Shown piece by piece: positions 40,909 through 49,408 of a DNA stretch of 64,000 bases. Each line of letters opens with the position of its first letter. Position 1 is the stretch's first letter. A program made the translations under genes and the position numbers. The notes below the pieces were generated by a model, which did no database searches, was not told the DNA's origin, and saw only the letters and a list, made by a program, of their open reading frames with translations. The stretch comes from Paracoccus sp. N5 (GTDB taxonomy: Bacteria > Pseudomonadota > Alphaproteobacteria > Rhodobacterales > Rhodobacteraceae), in NCBI RefSeq assembly GCF_000371965.1, contig NZ_AQUO01000001.1, positions 2,798,001 through 2,862,000 of the forward strand, given 5' to 3'.

Positions 40909-42268
40909 CCGGGGCGGCGGCAATCGGTTCTCGGCCACGATCTGGCCGGGATTCGTCGATGCCATGACCGCGCTTCTGATGGTCATGATGTTCGTGCTGA
41001 CCATCTTCCTCCTGGTGCAATCGGTGCTGCGCGACCAGATCACCACCCAGGACAGCGAGCTGGACCAGCTGGGCGCGCAGCTGGCGCAGTTGACGGCGGC
41101 GCTCTCGACCTCGCAAAGCCGGGCCCAGGGGCTGGACCGCGACCTGGGTGCCGCGCGCGGCCAGCTGGCCGAGGCGCAGGGCAGGATCGACGAACAGACC
41201 GAGGCGGCGCGATTGGCCGCCGCCCGGCGCGCGGCGTTGGAGGCGCTGGTTGCCGACCTGCGTCGCCGCAATGCCGATGCGGCGCAGGAACTGACCCGGA
41301 CCCAGGCCGCCCGCAGCGCCGATGCCGAGGCGGCCAGGGCCTTGCAGGACAAGCTCGCGCAATCCGATGCCGAGCTGACCGCCATGACGATGGAACTGGA
41401 AGCCGCCCGCAAGCAGGCCGAAGAGACGCTGACCCTGCTCGCCGCCGCCGAGGCTGCGAAGAAGGATCTGGGCGACCAGGCGCAGGCCAGCGCGACCGAG
41501 GCCGAGAAGCAGGCCGCGCTGCTGGCCGTGGCGCAGCAGAAGCTCTCCGAGCAGCAGGCGCTTTCGACCGAGGACCAGCGCCGGCTGGCGTTGCTGAACC
41601 AGCAGGTCCTGCAGCTGAACGACCAGCTCGGCAGCCTGCGCGCCGTGTTGGATGCCGCCGGAGAGGAGCGCAAGGCCGCCGATCTGAAGGTCGAGGACCT
41701 GGGCCAGCGGCTGAACCTGGCGCTGCTGCGCGCCGCCGAAGAAGAGAAGAAGCGCCGCGCGCTGGAGGCGGAGGCCCGCAGCAAGGCCGAGGCCGAGGCC
41801 AAGGATCTGGCGCGCTACCGCTCGGAATTCTTCGGCCGGCTGTCGCAGATCCTGGAGGGCCGCGAGGGCGTGCGCGTCGTCGGCGACCGCTTCGCCTTTT
41901 CCTCGGAGGTGCTGTTCCCGGCGGGCGAGGCGACGCTCTCGCCCGAGGGCCGGGCGCAGATCGCCCGGGTCAGCGATCTTCTGAAGCAGATCTCGGCCGA
42001 GATCCCGCCCGAGATCGACTGGATCATCCGCGTCGACGGCCATACCGACAGCCAGCCCCTGTCGGGGCAGGGGCGCTATCGCGACAACCGCGAACTCAGC
42101 CAGGCGCGGGCGCTGGCCGTGGTGCGCTATATGGTGGACGATCTGGGCTTTCCGGCCGACCGGCTGCTGCCGGCGGGCTTTGCCGATACGCGGCCGGTGG
42201 CCCAGGGCGACACGCCCGAGGCCCGGGCCCAGAACCGCCGCATCGAACTGAAGCTGACCGAGCGCTAG
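40898..42268 (+). CDS. MotB/OmpA-like peptidoglycan-binding protein with coiled coil
   Basis: 456 residues: one N-terminal membrane helix (about 20-45) bearing Asp21 at its start, in the place of the proton-carrying Asp of MotB/TolR; a long Ala/Gln/Glu-rich coiled coil (about 47-310); and a C-terminal OmpA domain with VDGHTDSQPL and NRELSQARALAVVRYM, the residues that grip peptidoglycan. With the preceding gene it forms a stator-like two-gene unit. Coiled coils in both partners suggest a long reach through the periplasm on this side and into the cytoplasm on the other. Confidence 0.9.
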   Translation: MGLSRGGGNRFSATIWPGFVDAMTALLMVMMFVLTIFLLVQSVLRDQITTQDSELDQLGAQLAQLTAALSTSQSRAQGLDRDLGAARGQLAEAQGRIDEQTEAARLAAARRAALEALVADLRRRNADAAQELTRTQAARSADAEAARALQDKLAQSDAELTAMTMELEAARKQAEETLTLLAAAEAAKKDLGDQAQASATEAEKQAALLAVAQQKLSEQQALSTEDQRRLALLNQQVLQLNDQLGSLRAVLDAAGEERKAADLKVEDLGQRLNLALLRAAEEEKKRRALEAEARSKAEAEAKDLARYRSEFFGRLSQILEGREGVRVVGDRFAFSSEVLFPAGEATLSPEGRAQIARVSDLLKQISAEIPPEIDWIIRVDGHTDSQPLSGQGRYRDNRELSQARALAVVRYMVDDLGFPADRLLPAGFADTRPVAQGDTPEARAQNRRIELKLTER

Positions 42269-42294
42269 GCGCGCCCGATCCCAGGTGTCCGGTC

Positions 42295-42849
42295 TCAGGC
42301 GTCCTGCGCCGGCGCGGCTTCGCGCGGCGGCCGGCCGATGATGTCGCGCAGCGCGTCCAGCTCGATGAAATTGTCGGCCTGGCGGCGCAGCTCGTCCGCG
42401 ATCATCGGCGGCTGCGAACGCATGGTCGAGACCACCGAGACCCGCACGCCCTGGCGCTGCAACGCCTCGACCAGCGGGCGGAAGTCGCCGTCGCCGGAAA
42501 ACAGCACCGCATGGTCCAGCCGCGGCGCCAGTTCCATGGCGTTGATGACCAGCTCCACGTCCATGTTGCCCTTGACCTTGCGACGGCCAAGCGCATCGGT
42601 GTATTCGCGGGCAGGCTTCGTCACCATGGAATAGCCGTTGTAATGCAGCCAGTCGACCAGCGGGCGGATCGGTGAATAATCCTCGTTTTCCAGCAGGGCC
42701 GTGTAGTAATAGGCGCGGATCAGCTTGCCGCGCCGCTCGAATTCCTGCCGCAGCAGCTTGTAGTCGATGTCGAAGCCCAGCGACTTCGCCGCGGCGTAAA
42801 GGTTCGACCCGTCGATGAACAACGCCAGCCGATCATCCTTGTAAAACAC
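42295..42849 (-). CDS. NYN-domain (PIN-like) putative nuclease
   Basis: 184 residues of the LabA/DUF88 group. The PIN-like acidic residues are seen in LFIDGSNLY (Asp13), KGNMDVELVINAM and LFSGDGDFRPLV. NYN proteins are mostly RNases. The start is a GTG at 42849 with GGGGGA upstream. Its start is only 12 bases from folK on the other strand, so each promoter must lie inside the other gene. Convergent with the OmpA-like gene after 26 bases. Confidence 0.88.
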   Translation of the reverse strand: MFYKDDRLALFIDGSNLYAAAKSLGFDIDYKLLRQEFERRGKLIRAYYYTALLENEDYSPIRPLVDWLHYNGYSMVTKPAREYTDALGRRKVKGNMDVELVINAMELAPRLDHAVLFSGDGDFRPLVEALQRQGVRVSVVSTMRSQPPMIADELRRQADNFIELDALRDIIGRPPREAAPAQDA

Positions 42850-42861
42850 GATTCCCCCAAG

Positions 42862-43455
42862 ATGTCCCGAAACCCAAACCAGAACGCGAAACTAGCCTTG
42901 GTGGCGCTGGGTGCAAACCTGCCTAGTTCGGCAGGTGTCCCGGCGGAAACAATCCGATTCGCGCTGGATAAGCTGCTGAAAATACCCCAGGTCCAGCCAT
43001 GTGCAATCAGCCGTTTCTGGATCACCCCGGCTTTTCCGGCCGGTTCCGGTCCCGATTACGTGAACGGAGCGGTTTCCTTCGCCTGCGACCTGCCGCCGGC
43101 CCGGATTCTGGCGGTATTGCACGAAATTGAGGCAGAATTCGGCCGCACCCGCGGAGGCGCGCGCTGGCAGGCGCGCGGCCTGGACCTGGACCTGCTGGCG
43201 CTGGACGGGCTGGTGCTGCCCGATGCCGCGACCCAGGATCATTGGCGCGGCTTGCCGCCCGAGGAACAGCCGCGGCATGCGCCGCCTGAATTGATCCTGC
43301 CGCATCCGCGGATGCAGGACCGCGGCTTCGTGCTGGCGCCCCTGGCCGAGATCGCGCCGGACTGGCGCCATCCGCGCCTGGGGCTGACGGTGGCGCAGAT
43401 GCTGGCGGCCTTGCCAGCGGGCGCGCTGGCGGGTATGAAGCCCCTGACCGCTTGA
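42862..43455 (+). CDS. folK: 2-amino-4-hydroxy-6-hydroxymethyldihydropteridine pyrophosphokinase
   Basis: Folate pathway kinase, 197 residues. ALVALGANLPSS at the start, YVNGAVSFACDLPPARILAVLHEIE and the signature RWQARGLDLDLLALDG (near 100-115), then LILPHPRMQDRGFVLAPLAEIAPDW. No Shine-Dalgarno is seen before the ATG at 42862. It is followed by a consensus-like promoter for rpoZ that overlaps its stop. Confidence 0.94.
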   Translation: MSRNPNQNAKLALVALGANLPSSAGVPAETIRFALDKLLKIPQVQPCAISRFWITPAFPAGSGPDYVNGAVSFACDLPPARILAVLHEIEAEFGRTRGGARWQARGLDLDLLALDGLVLPDAATQDHWRGLPPEEQPRHAPPELILPHPRMQDRGFVLAPLAEIAPDWRHPRLGLTVAQMLAALPAGALAGMKPLTA

Positions 43456-43480
43456 CATTTCCGGGGTGCGACGCCATTTA
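43452..43480 (+). promoter_or_regulatory. Candidate rpoZ-rsh promoter
   Basis: A perfect TTGACA (43452-43457) overlaps the folK stop, followed after 17 bases by CATTTA (43475-43480). The -10 is imperfect. Confidence 0.5.
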
Positions 43481-43524
43481 TCCGGCTTCGCCCTGCACCC
43501 CGATTCCAGCTGATAAGGTGACCG

Positions 43525-43881
43525 ATGGCCCGCGTGACAGTCGAAGATTGCGTCGACAAGGTTCCGAACCGCTTTGACCTGGTGATGCTGGCCGCCCATC
43601 GTGCGCGTGAAATCGCCGCGGGCAGCCCGCTGACCGTCGACCGCGACAATGACAAGAATCCCGTGGTCTCGCTGCGCGAGATCGCCGACGAGACCCAGCC
43701 CGTCGATGAGCTGCGCGAGCGCATGATCGAATCCAGCCAGACCCAGATCGAGGTCGACGAGCCGGAAGAGGATGCGATGGCGCTGCTGCTGGGCGCCGAG
43801 ATCGACCGCCCGAAACCCGCCGACGAAGAGTCGGAGGAGCGCATGCTGCGCATGATGCTGGACGCGCAAGGCAGGAACTGA
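43525..43881 (+). CDS. rpoZ: RNA polymerase omega subunit
   Basis: 118 residues. MARVTVEDCVDKVPNRFDLV and the following LAAHRAREIAAG are the canonical omega sequence; the acidic C-terminal tail is longer than in E. coli, as in other Alphaproteobacteria. The rpoZ-rsh order is the usual one and fits the fact that omega forms part of a ppGpp site in proteobacterial polymerase. Confidence 0.96.
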   Translation: MARVTVEDCVDKVPNRFDLVMLAAHRAREIAAGSPLTVDRDNDKNPVVSLREIADETQPVDELRERMIESSQTQIEVDEPEEDAMALLLGAEIDRPKPADEESEERMLRMMLDAQGRN

Positions 43882-43902
43882 GCATAAGGTCTTCGGCTGA
43901 AC

Positions 43903-46020
43903 ATGATCGACGTCGAAGACCTGATCGCGCTCATTCGCAACTACAACCCGCGCACCAATGCCGAGTTGATCCGCGACGCCTATGAATACGGGCGTCGCAT
44001 GCACGAGGGCCAGTTCCGCCACTCGGGCGAGGCCTATTTCACCCATCCCGTCGCCGTCGCCGCCATCCTGACCGAGATGCGGCTGGACGATGCGACCATC
44101 GTCACCGCGCTTCTGCACGACACGATCGAGGACACGCGCTCGACCTGGGCCGAGGTGGCGCAGATGTTCGGCCGCGAGATCGCCGATCTGGTCGATGGCG
44201 TCACCAAGCTGACCAATTTGCAACTCAGCGGCGCGCACAGCAAGCAGGCCGAGAATTTCCGCAAGCTTTTCATGGCGATGTCGCGCGATCTTCGCGTGAT
44301 CCTGGTCAAGCTGGCCGACCGGCTGCACAATATGCGCACCATCAAGTCCATGCGCCCCGACAAGCAGCAGCAGAAGGCGCGCGAGACCATGGACATCTTC
44401 GCGCCGCTGGCAGGCCGGATGGGCATGCAATGGATGCGCGAAGAGCTTGAGGACCTCGCCTTCAAGGTCATCAACCCCGAGGCGCGCAATTCGATCATCC
44501 GCCGCTTCGTCAGCCTGCAACGCGAATCCGGTGACGTGATCCCCAAGATCACCGCCGACATCCGTGCCGAGCTGGAACGCGAGGGCATCGAGGCCGATGT
44601 CTATGGCCGCGCCAAGCGCCCGTTCAGCATCTGGCGCAAGATGCAGGAAAAGCAGCTGTCCTTCTCGCGCCTGTCGGACATCTACGGCTTCCGCATCATC
44701 ACCCGGACCGAGCCCGACTGCTATCGCACGCTGGGCGTGATCCACCATCGCTGGCGCGCGGTGCCGGGCCGGTTCAAGGACTATATCAGCCAGCCCAAGG
44801 CCAACGGCTATCGCTCGATCCACACCACGGTTTCGGGCCGCGACGGCAAGCGGGTCGAGGTGCAGATCCGCACCCGCCAGATGCACGAGGTCGCGGAATC
44901 GGGCGTGGCGGCGCATTGGGCCTATCGCGACGGCGCCCGCACCGAGAACCCCTTCGCCGTCGATCCGGGCGAATGGATCGCCAGCCTGACCGAGCGTTTC
45001 GGCGAAGAGGACCACGACGAATTCCTCGAGCATGTGAAGCTCGAGATGTATTCCGACCAGGTGTTCTGCTTCTCGCCCAAGGGCGACGTGATCCCGCTGC
45101 CGAAAGGGGCGACGCCGCTGGATTTCGCCTATGCGATCCATACCCGGCTGGGCTCGTCCTGCGTCGGCGCCAAGGTCGACGGCATCCGCGTGCCCTTGTG
45201 GACGCGGCTCAAGAACGGGCAATCGGTCGAGATCATCGCTGCCTCGGGCCAGCGCCCGCAGGCGACCTGGCTCGACATCGTCGTCACCGGCCGCGCCAAG
45301 GCCGCCATCCGCCGCAGCCTGCGGCAGGAGGACCGGACGCGCTTCATCCGCCTCGGCTCGGAACTGGTGCGGGTGGCCTTCGAGCATGTCGGCCGCAAGG
45401 TCAGCGACAAGGCGCTGCGCACCGCCGCGCGCACCATGGCGCTGCCCGATACCGACGAGCTGCTGGCCCGGATCGGCAGCGCCGAGATCTCGGCCCATGA
45501 CGTGCTCTCGACGCTTTACCCCGAACTCGCCTCGGCCCGGAGCGAGATCGACGCCCGCCGCGCCGTCGCCGGGCTCGAGGCCGACCAGGAATTCACCCGT
45601 GCGCCCTGCTGCAACCCGCTGCCGGGCGAGCGCATCGTCGGCATCACCTATCGCGGCAAGGGCGTGGTGATCCATGCCATCGACTGCCCGGTGCTGGCCG
45701 AATTCGAGGACAGCCCGGAACGCTGGGTCGACCTGCATTGGCGCGAGGGCCAGCACCCGGCCGCCTATTCGACCATGCTGTCGCTGACCATCCGCCATGA
45801 CGCCGGCGTGCTGGGCCGGATCTGCACGCTGATCGGCGCGCAGGGGGCGAATATCTCGGACCTGGAATTCATCGACCGCAAGCCGGATTTCTATCGCCTG
45901 CGGATCGAGGTCGAGCTGCGCGGCCGCGAGCATCTGCATGCGCTGCTGACCGCGCTCGAGGCGGAAAGCGACGTGGCCCAGGTCTCGCGCATCCGCGATC
46001 CCTCCGCGCATCTGGCCTGA
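43903..46020 (+). CDS. rsh: Bifunctional (p)ppGpp synthetase/hydrolase
   Basis: Long RelA/SpoT homologue, 705 residues, the single stringent-response enzyme of most Alphaproteobacteria. HD hydrolase domain with His48 and HDTIEDT (72-78) intact; synthetase domain with YGFRIITRTEPDCYRTLG and KANGYRSIHTTV; TGS domain (VFCFSPKGDVIPLPKGATPLDFAYAIH); C-terminal zinc-finger-like CCNPLPGE and ACT domain. All key residues of both catalytic domains seen, so both activities are likely. Often named spoT. Confidence 0.96.
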   Translation: MIDVEDLIALIRNYNPRTNAELIRDAYEYGRRMHEGQFRHSGEAYFTHPVAVAAILTEMRLDDATIVTALLHDTIEDTRSTWAEVAQMFGREIADLVDGVTKLTNLQLSGAHSKQAENFRKLFMAMSRDLRVILVKLADRLHNMRTIKSMRPDKQQQKARETMDIFAPLAGRMGMQWMREELEDLAFKVINPEARNSIIRRFVSLQRESGDVIPKITADIRAELEREGIEADVYGRAKRPFSIWRKMQEKQLSFSRLSDIYGFRIITRTEPDCYRTLGVIHHRWRAVPGRFKDYISQPKANGYRSIHTTVSGRDGKRVEVQIRTRQMHEVAESGVAAHWAYRDGARTENPFAVDPGEWIASLTERFGEEDHDEFLEHVKLEMYSDQVFCFSPKGDVIPLPKGATPLDFAYAIHTRLGSSCVGAKVDGIRVPLWTRLKNGQSVEIIAASGQRPQATWLDIVVTGRAKAAIRRSLRQEDRTRFIRLGSELVRVAFEHVGRKVSDKALRTAARTMALPDTDELLARIGSAEISAHDVLSTLYPELASARSEIDARRAVAGLEADQEFTRAPCCNPLPGERIVGITYRGKGVVIHAIDCPVLAEFEDSPERWVDLHWREGQHPAAYSTMLSLTIRHDAGVLGRICTLIGAQGANISDLEFIDRKPDFYRLRIEVELRGREHLHALLTALEAESDVAQVSRIRDPSAHLA

Positions 46021-46030
46021 GGGCGGGGCG

Positions 46031-46768
46031 ATGTTCAAGCGCAGGAAACCGCTGAGCTACGCTCAGATGTGGACCGAGATGTTCTATCCCCGCTCGGGCT
46101 GGAAGCGGGCGTCGAAATACGTGCTGCACCGGCTGCGGCGGCTGCCCGACCGGCCGCATCGCGTGGCGCGGGGCTGGGCGGCGGGGATCTTCGTCTCGTT
46201 CACGCCCTTCTTCGGCTTTCACCTGATGGGGGCGGCGCTGATCGCCTGGATCATCCGCGGCAATATCCTCGCGGCGCTTTTGGGCACTTTCGTCGGCAAT
46301 CCGCTGACCACGCCCTTCGTGGCGCTGACCGCGACCGGGCTGGGCCGCTGGATCCTGGGGGTCGAGGGCAAGTTCACCCCGCATCTGATCTTCGAGGAAT
46401 TCACCCGCGCCGGCAGCGAACTGTGGAACAACCTGCTGGCGCCGGTGACCGATCGCGTCGCGCATTGGGACCAGCTCTTGCAGTTCAACGAGCAGATCTT
46501 CACGCCCTATATGGTCGGCGGCGTGATCGAGGGCCTGCCGATCTGCATCGCCATCCACTATCTGACGGTGCCGGTCATCAAGGCCTATCACCGCCACCGC
46601 GAAAAGCAGATGGCCGAGCGCATCGCCCGCGCCAAGGCCCGCCGCGCCGCCGAGCTGGCCTCAAGGGCCCAGCCCTCAAAAACCCAGCCGGTCGCGCAGG
46701 GAATACCAGCCCATGCCGGCGACCAGCAGCGGCCAGCGCAGGGCGGCTCCGCCGGGAAAGGGGCGTGA
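46031..46768 (+). CDS. DUF2062 membrane protein
   Basis: 245 residues. The DUF2062 core is clear: HRVARGWAAGIFVSFTPFFG, FHLMGAALIAWIIRGNILAA and GTFVGNPLTTPF, with three or four membrane helices. The last 31 residues lie antisense to the end of the oxidoreductase gene and look unlike the family, suggesting loss of an earlier stop codon. Function unknown. Ten bases after rsh. Confidence 0.85.
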   Translation: MFKRRKPLSYAQMWTEMFYPRSGWKRASKYVLHRLRRLPDRPHRVARGWAAGIFVSFTPFFGFHLMGAALIAWIIRGNILAALLGTFVGNPLTTPFVALTATGLGRWILGVEGKFTPHLIFEEFTRAGSELWNNLLAPVTDRVAHWDQLLQFNEQIFTPYMVGGVIEGLPICIAIHYLTVPVIKAYHRHREKQMAERIARAKARRAAELASRAQPSKTQPVAQGIPAHAGDQQRPAQGGSAGKGA

Positions 46769-47983
46769 GGGCAGGGCGGCCATGGTGTCGAAACCCTGCG
46801 CCTGACCCGCCACCGCCTGCGCCATCAGCTTGCCGGCCAGCGTCGCCAGCGCCAGCCCATGCCCGGAATAGCCGCTGGCCGACAGGCAGTTCGGCGCCGG
46901 CCGGGCAAAACAGGGCATCCGGTTCATGGTGATCGCCAGCGTGCCGCCCCAGGCATGGGTCAGCCTGATGTCGGCCAGCCCGGGATAGATCTCCAAGAGC
47001 GGCTTTCGCACCTTGGCGGCGATGTCCTTCGGGAAGCGATAGCTGACATTCTCGCCGCCGCCAAAGATCAGCCGGCCCTCGGGGTCCAGCCGCCAGTAAT
47101 TCACCACGAATTTCGTGTCATGCACGCCGATGGGCCGGGTCAGAACCTCGGCCGCCCGCGCGCCCAGCGGCTCGGTCGCGACGATGAAATTGTTGATCGG
47201 CATCACCCGCGCGGCGATCCGCATGTCCAGATGGCCCAGATAGCCATTCGCGGCCAGGATGACATGGTCGCAGATGACCCGGCCCTTGCCGGTCTGCACG
47301 ATGCTCTTCTCGCCCGCCCGGCCGTGGCGGATGTGATGGACATGGCTCAGTTCGCGGATCTGCGCCCCGGCCGCATCGGCCAGCCGCGCCATGCCAAGTG
47401 CCAGGCCCAGCGGATCGAGATGCCCGGCGCCATGATCGAGCTCGCCGGCGATATAGGCCGCCGAGGGCACCAGCGCCCGGAACGCATCCCGGTCCAGCGC
47501 CTCGATGCGCGCGTAAGCGTAATCGCGCGCCAGCTTCTCGATCATGCCGCGGGCATGGTCGAACTCGGCCGGCTTGCGAAAGGCATGGGCGATGCCATCG
47601 GCGACCGGCACGCCCGAGCGCGCGGCCAGATCGCGGGTCAGGGCCTTGGCCTCTTCGGCCATGTCCCACAGCCGATGCGCGGCCGGAACGCCGGCCAGCC
47701 GCTCCAGCTCATCGACCTCCAGCCGCTGCCCCGAGCCGAGCTGGCCGCCATTGCGCCCCGAGGCGCCGAAGCCGACGCGATGCGCCTCCAGCACCATGAC
47801 GTCGAGTCCCGCCTCGGCCAGATGCAGCGCCGCCGAAAGCCCGGTGTAGCCCGCGCCCACCACGACGACATCGGCCCGCGCCTCGCCGCGCTGCTGCGGA
47901 AAGGCCGGCAGCGGCGCGCGCGTCGCGGCGTAAAGGCTCGGCGGATATTCCCCCAGCCGGTCGTTGGAAAACAGCAGGTTCAT
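46676..47983 (-). CDS. FAD-dependent oxidoreductase, PuuB-like (gamma-glutamylputrescine oxidase)
   Basis: 435 residues of the DadA/GlpO-type flavin amine oxidases. FAD-binding VVVVGAGYTGLSAALHLAEAG (about 39-59), FGASGRNGGQLGSGQ, and the C-terminal CLSASGYSGHGLALA FAD loop. Context with a gamma-glutamylpolyamine synthetase and a class I amidotransferase supports oxidation of gamma-glutamylated amines. The ATG at 47983 is preferred to the GTG at 48004, which lies in a repeat. It overlaps the DUF2062 gene tail to tail by 93 bases. Confidence 0.88.
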   Translation of the reverse strand: MNLLFSNDRLGEYPPSLYAATRAPLPAFPQQRGEARADVVVVGAGYTGLSAALHLAEAGLDVMVLEAHRVGFGASGRNGGQLGSGQRLEVDELERLAGVPAAHRLWDMAEEAKALTRDLAARSGVPVADGIAHAFRKPAEFDHARGMIEKLARDYAYARIEALDRDAFRALVPSAAYIAGELDHGAGHLDPLGLALGMARLADAAGAQIRELSHVHHIRHGRAGEKSIVQTGKGRVICDHVILAANGYLGHLDMRIAARVMPINNFIVATEPLGARAAEVLTRPIGVHDTKFVVNYWRLDPEGRLIFGGGENVSYRFPKDIAAKVRKPLLEIYPGLADIRLTHAWGGTLAITMNRMPCFARPAPNCLSASGYSGHGLALATLAGKLMAQAVAGQAQGFDTMAALPSRPFPGGAALRWPLLVAGMGWYSLRDRLGF

Positions 47984-47990
47984 GCCGGCG

Positions 47991-48024
47991 CTTCTTTGCT
48001 CCACAAATACCCATGCGACGCGCG
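47991..48024 (-). repeat. REP-like intergenic repeat, copy f
   Basis: On the minus strand GCATGGGTATTTGTGGAGCA followed by AAGAAG, almost the same as copy e at 35451-35476, including the GC-rich CGCGC flank. It lies between two genes of one operon, eight bases upstream of the ATG. Confidence 0.6.
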
Positions 48025-48049
48025 CGGCCGGGACCGACCCGCGCCGATC

Positions 48050-49408
48050 TCACACGTTCAGCAGCAGATGCTCACGCTCCCACGGGCTGATGACTTGCAG
48101 GAACTCCTTGTATTCGTTGCGCTTCACCGCCTGATAGACCGCAACGAACTCGGATCCCAGCACCTCGCGCATCGGCGCGCTCTCGGCCATCAGGTCCAGC
48201 GCGTCGCCTAGGTTATAGGGCAGCTCGTCCTCGGACATATAGGCGTCGCCCAGGCATTCCGCGCGCGGGTTTTCCTGTTCGCAGAGCCCCAGATAGCCGC
48301 AGGCAAGGCTGGCGGCGAGACCCAGATAGGGGTTGCAATCCATTCCCGCCAGGCGGTTTTCCAGCCGCCGCGCCTCGGGGCCGGAGATCGGCACGCGCAG
48401 CCCGGTGGTGCGGTTGTCGCGGCCCCATTCTAGGTTGATCGGTGCCGCGAAATCAGGGACATAGCGGCGATAGCTGTTGACATAGGGCGCGAGCAGCGCC
48501 ACCGCCGCCGGCAGGTGCTTCTGCATCCCGGCGATGAAATGCAGGAAGGCCGGCGTCTCGCGGCCCTGCGGGTCGGAAAAGATGTTGCGGCCATCCTCCA
48601 GCCCGACCACCGAATGGTGGATGTGCATGGCGCTGCCGGGCTCGCCCTCGATGGGCTTGGCCATGAAGGTGGCGAAACAGTCGTGGCGCAGCGCCGCCTC
48701 GCGGATCAGCCGCTTGAAATAGAAGATCTGGTCGGCCAGATGCACCGGGTCGCCGTGGTTCAGGTTGATCTCGACCTGGCCGGCGCCGCCCTCCTGCAGG
48801 ATGCCGTCGATCTCGAAACCCTGCGCCTCGGCGAAGTCGTAGATGTCGTCGATGACCTTGCCGTATTCGTCCACCGCCGACATGGAATAGGCCTGCTTCG
48901 CCGCCGCCCGCCGGCCCGAGCGGCCCATGGGCGGCATGATCGGCTGGTTCGGGTCGATGTTGCGCGCGACCAGAAAGAATTCCATCTCGGGCGCGACGAT
49001 GGGCTTCCAGCCCTTCTGCCGATAGAGTTCGAGCACGCGCTTCAGCACATTGCGCGGCGCAATGGGCACCGGCCTGCCGGACTGGTCCGAGACGTCGTGG
49101 ATCACCTGCAAGGTCACGTCCGCCGTCCAGGGCGCCGCCGTCGCGGTGGAAAAATCCGGCGTCAGGATCATGTCCGGTTCGGTGAAGGCGCCCGAGGGGT
49201 TGTCGGCCCAGTCCCCGGTGATGGTCTGCAAAAAGATCGAGTTCGGCAGGTAGAACCGTTCCTGATGCGCGAATTTCGAGGCCGGCATGGCCTTGCCGCG
49301 CGCCACCCCGGCGATGTCGGCGACGATGCATTCGACCTCGTCCAGCCGGCGGCCGGCGACGTAATCCTGTGCGGCCTGCGGGGTCTCGTCGATCCAGTGC
49401 GATCTCAT
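48050..49408 (-). CDS. Glutamine synthetase-family protein, PuuA-like gamma-glutamylpolyamine synthetase
   Basis: 452 residues. GS catalytic blocks are visible: APEMEFFLV (near 138), EINLNHGDPV, SAMHIHHSVV in the place of the NMHxH metal/ATP site, and the LENRLAGMDCNPYLGLAASL stretch with Arg. Short length, the absence of an adenylylation loop and the neighbours fit enzymes that glutamylate amines (putrescine, ethanolamine or others) rather than ammonia assimilation. ATGA overlap with the amidotransferase gene upstream. Confidence 0.88.
   Translation of the reverse strand: MRSHWIDETPQAAQDYVAGRRLDEVECIVADIAGVARGKAMPASKFAHQERFYLPNSIFLQTITGDWADNPSGAFTEPDMILTPDFSTATAAPWTADVTLQVIHDVSDQSGRPVPIAPRNVLKRVLELYRQKGWKPIVAPEMEFFLVARNIDPNQPIMPPMGRSGRRAAAKQAYSMSAVDEYGKVIDDIYDFAEAQGFEIDGILQEGGAGQVEINLNHGDPVHLADQIFYFKRLIREAALRHDCFATFMAKPIEGEPGSAMHIHHSVVGLEDGRNIFSDPQGRETPAFLHFIAGMQKHLPAAVALLAPYVNSYRRYVPDFAAPINLEWGRDNRTTGLRVPISGPEARRLENRLAGMDCNPYLGLAASLACGYLGLCEQENPRAECLGDAYMSEDELPYNLGDALDLMAESAPMREVLGSEFVAVYQAVKRNEYKEFLQVISPWEREHLLLNV

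Noticed and set aside
39283..42849. Zorya defence system
   Set aside because: Only the stator-like pair is present; no ZorC, ZorD helicase or ZorE nuclease follows, and the NYN gene is on the opposite strand.
42892..46038. Minus-strand 1048-codon open frame across folK, rpoZ and rsh
   Set aside because: Antisense shadow of well-recognised genes.
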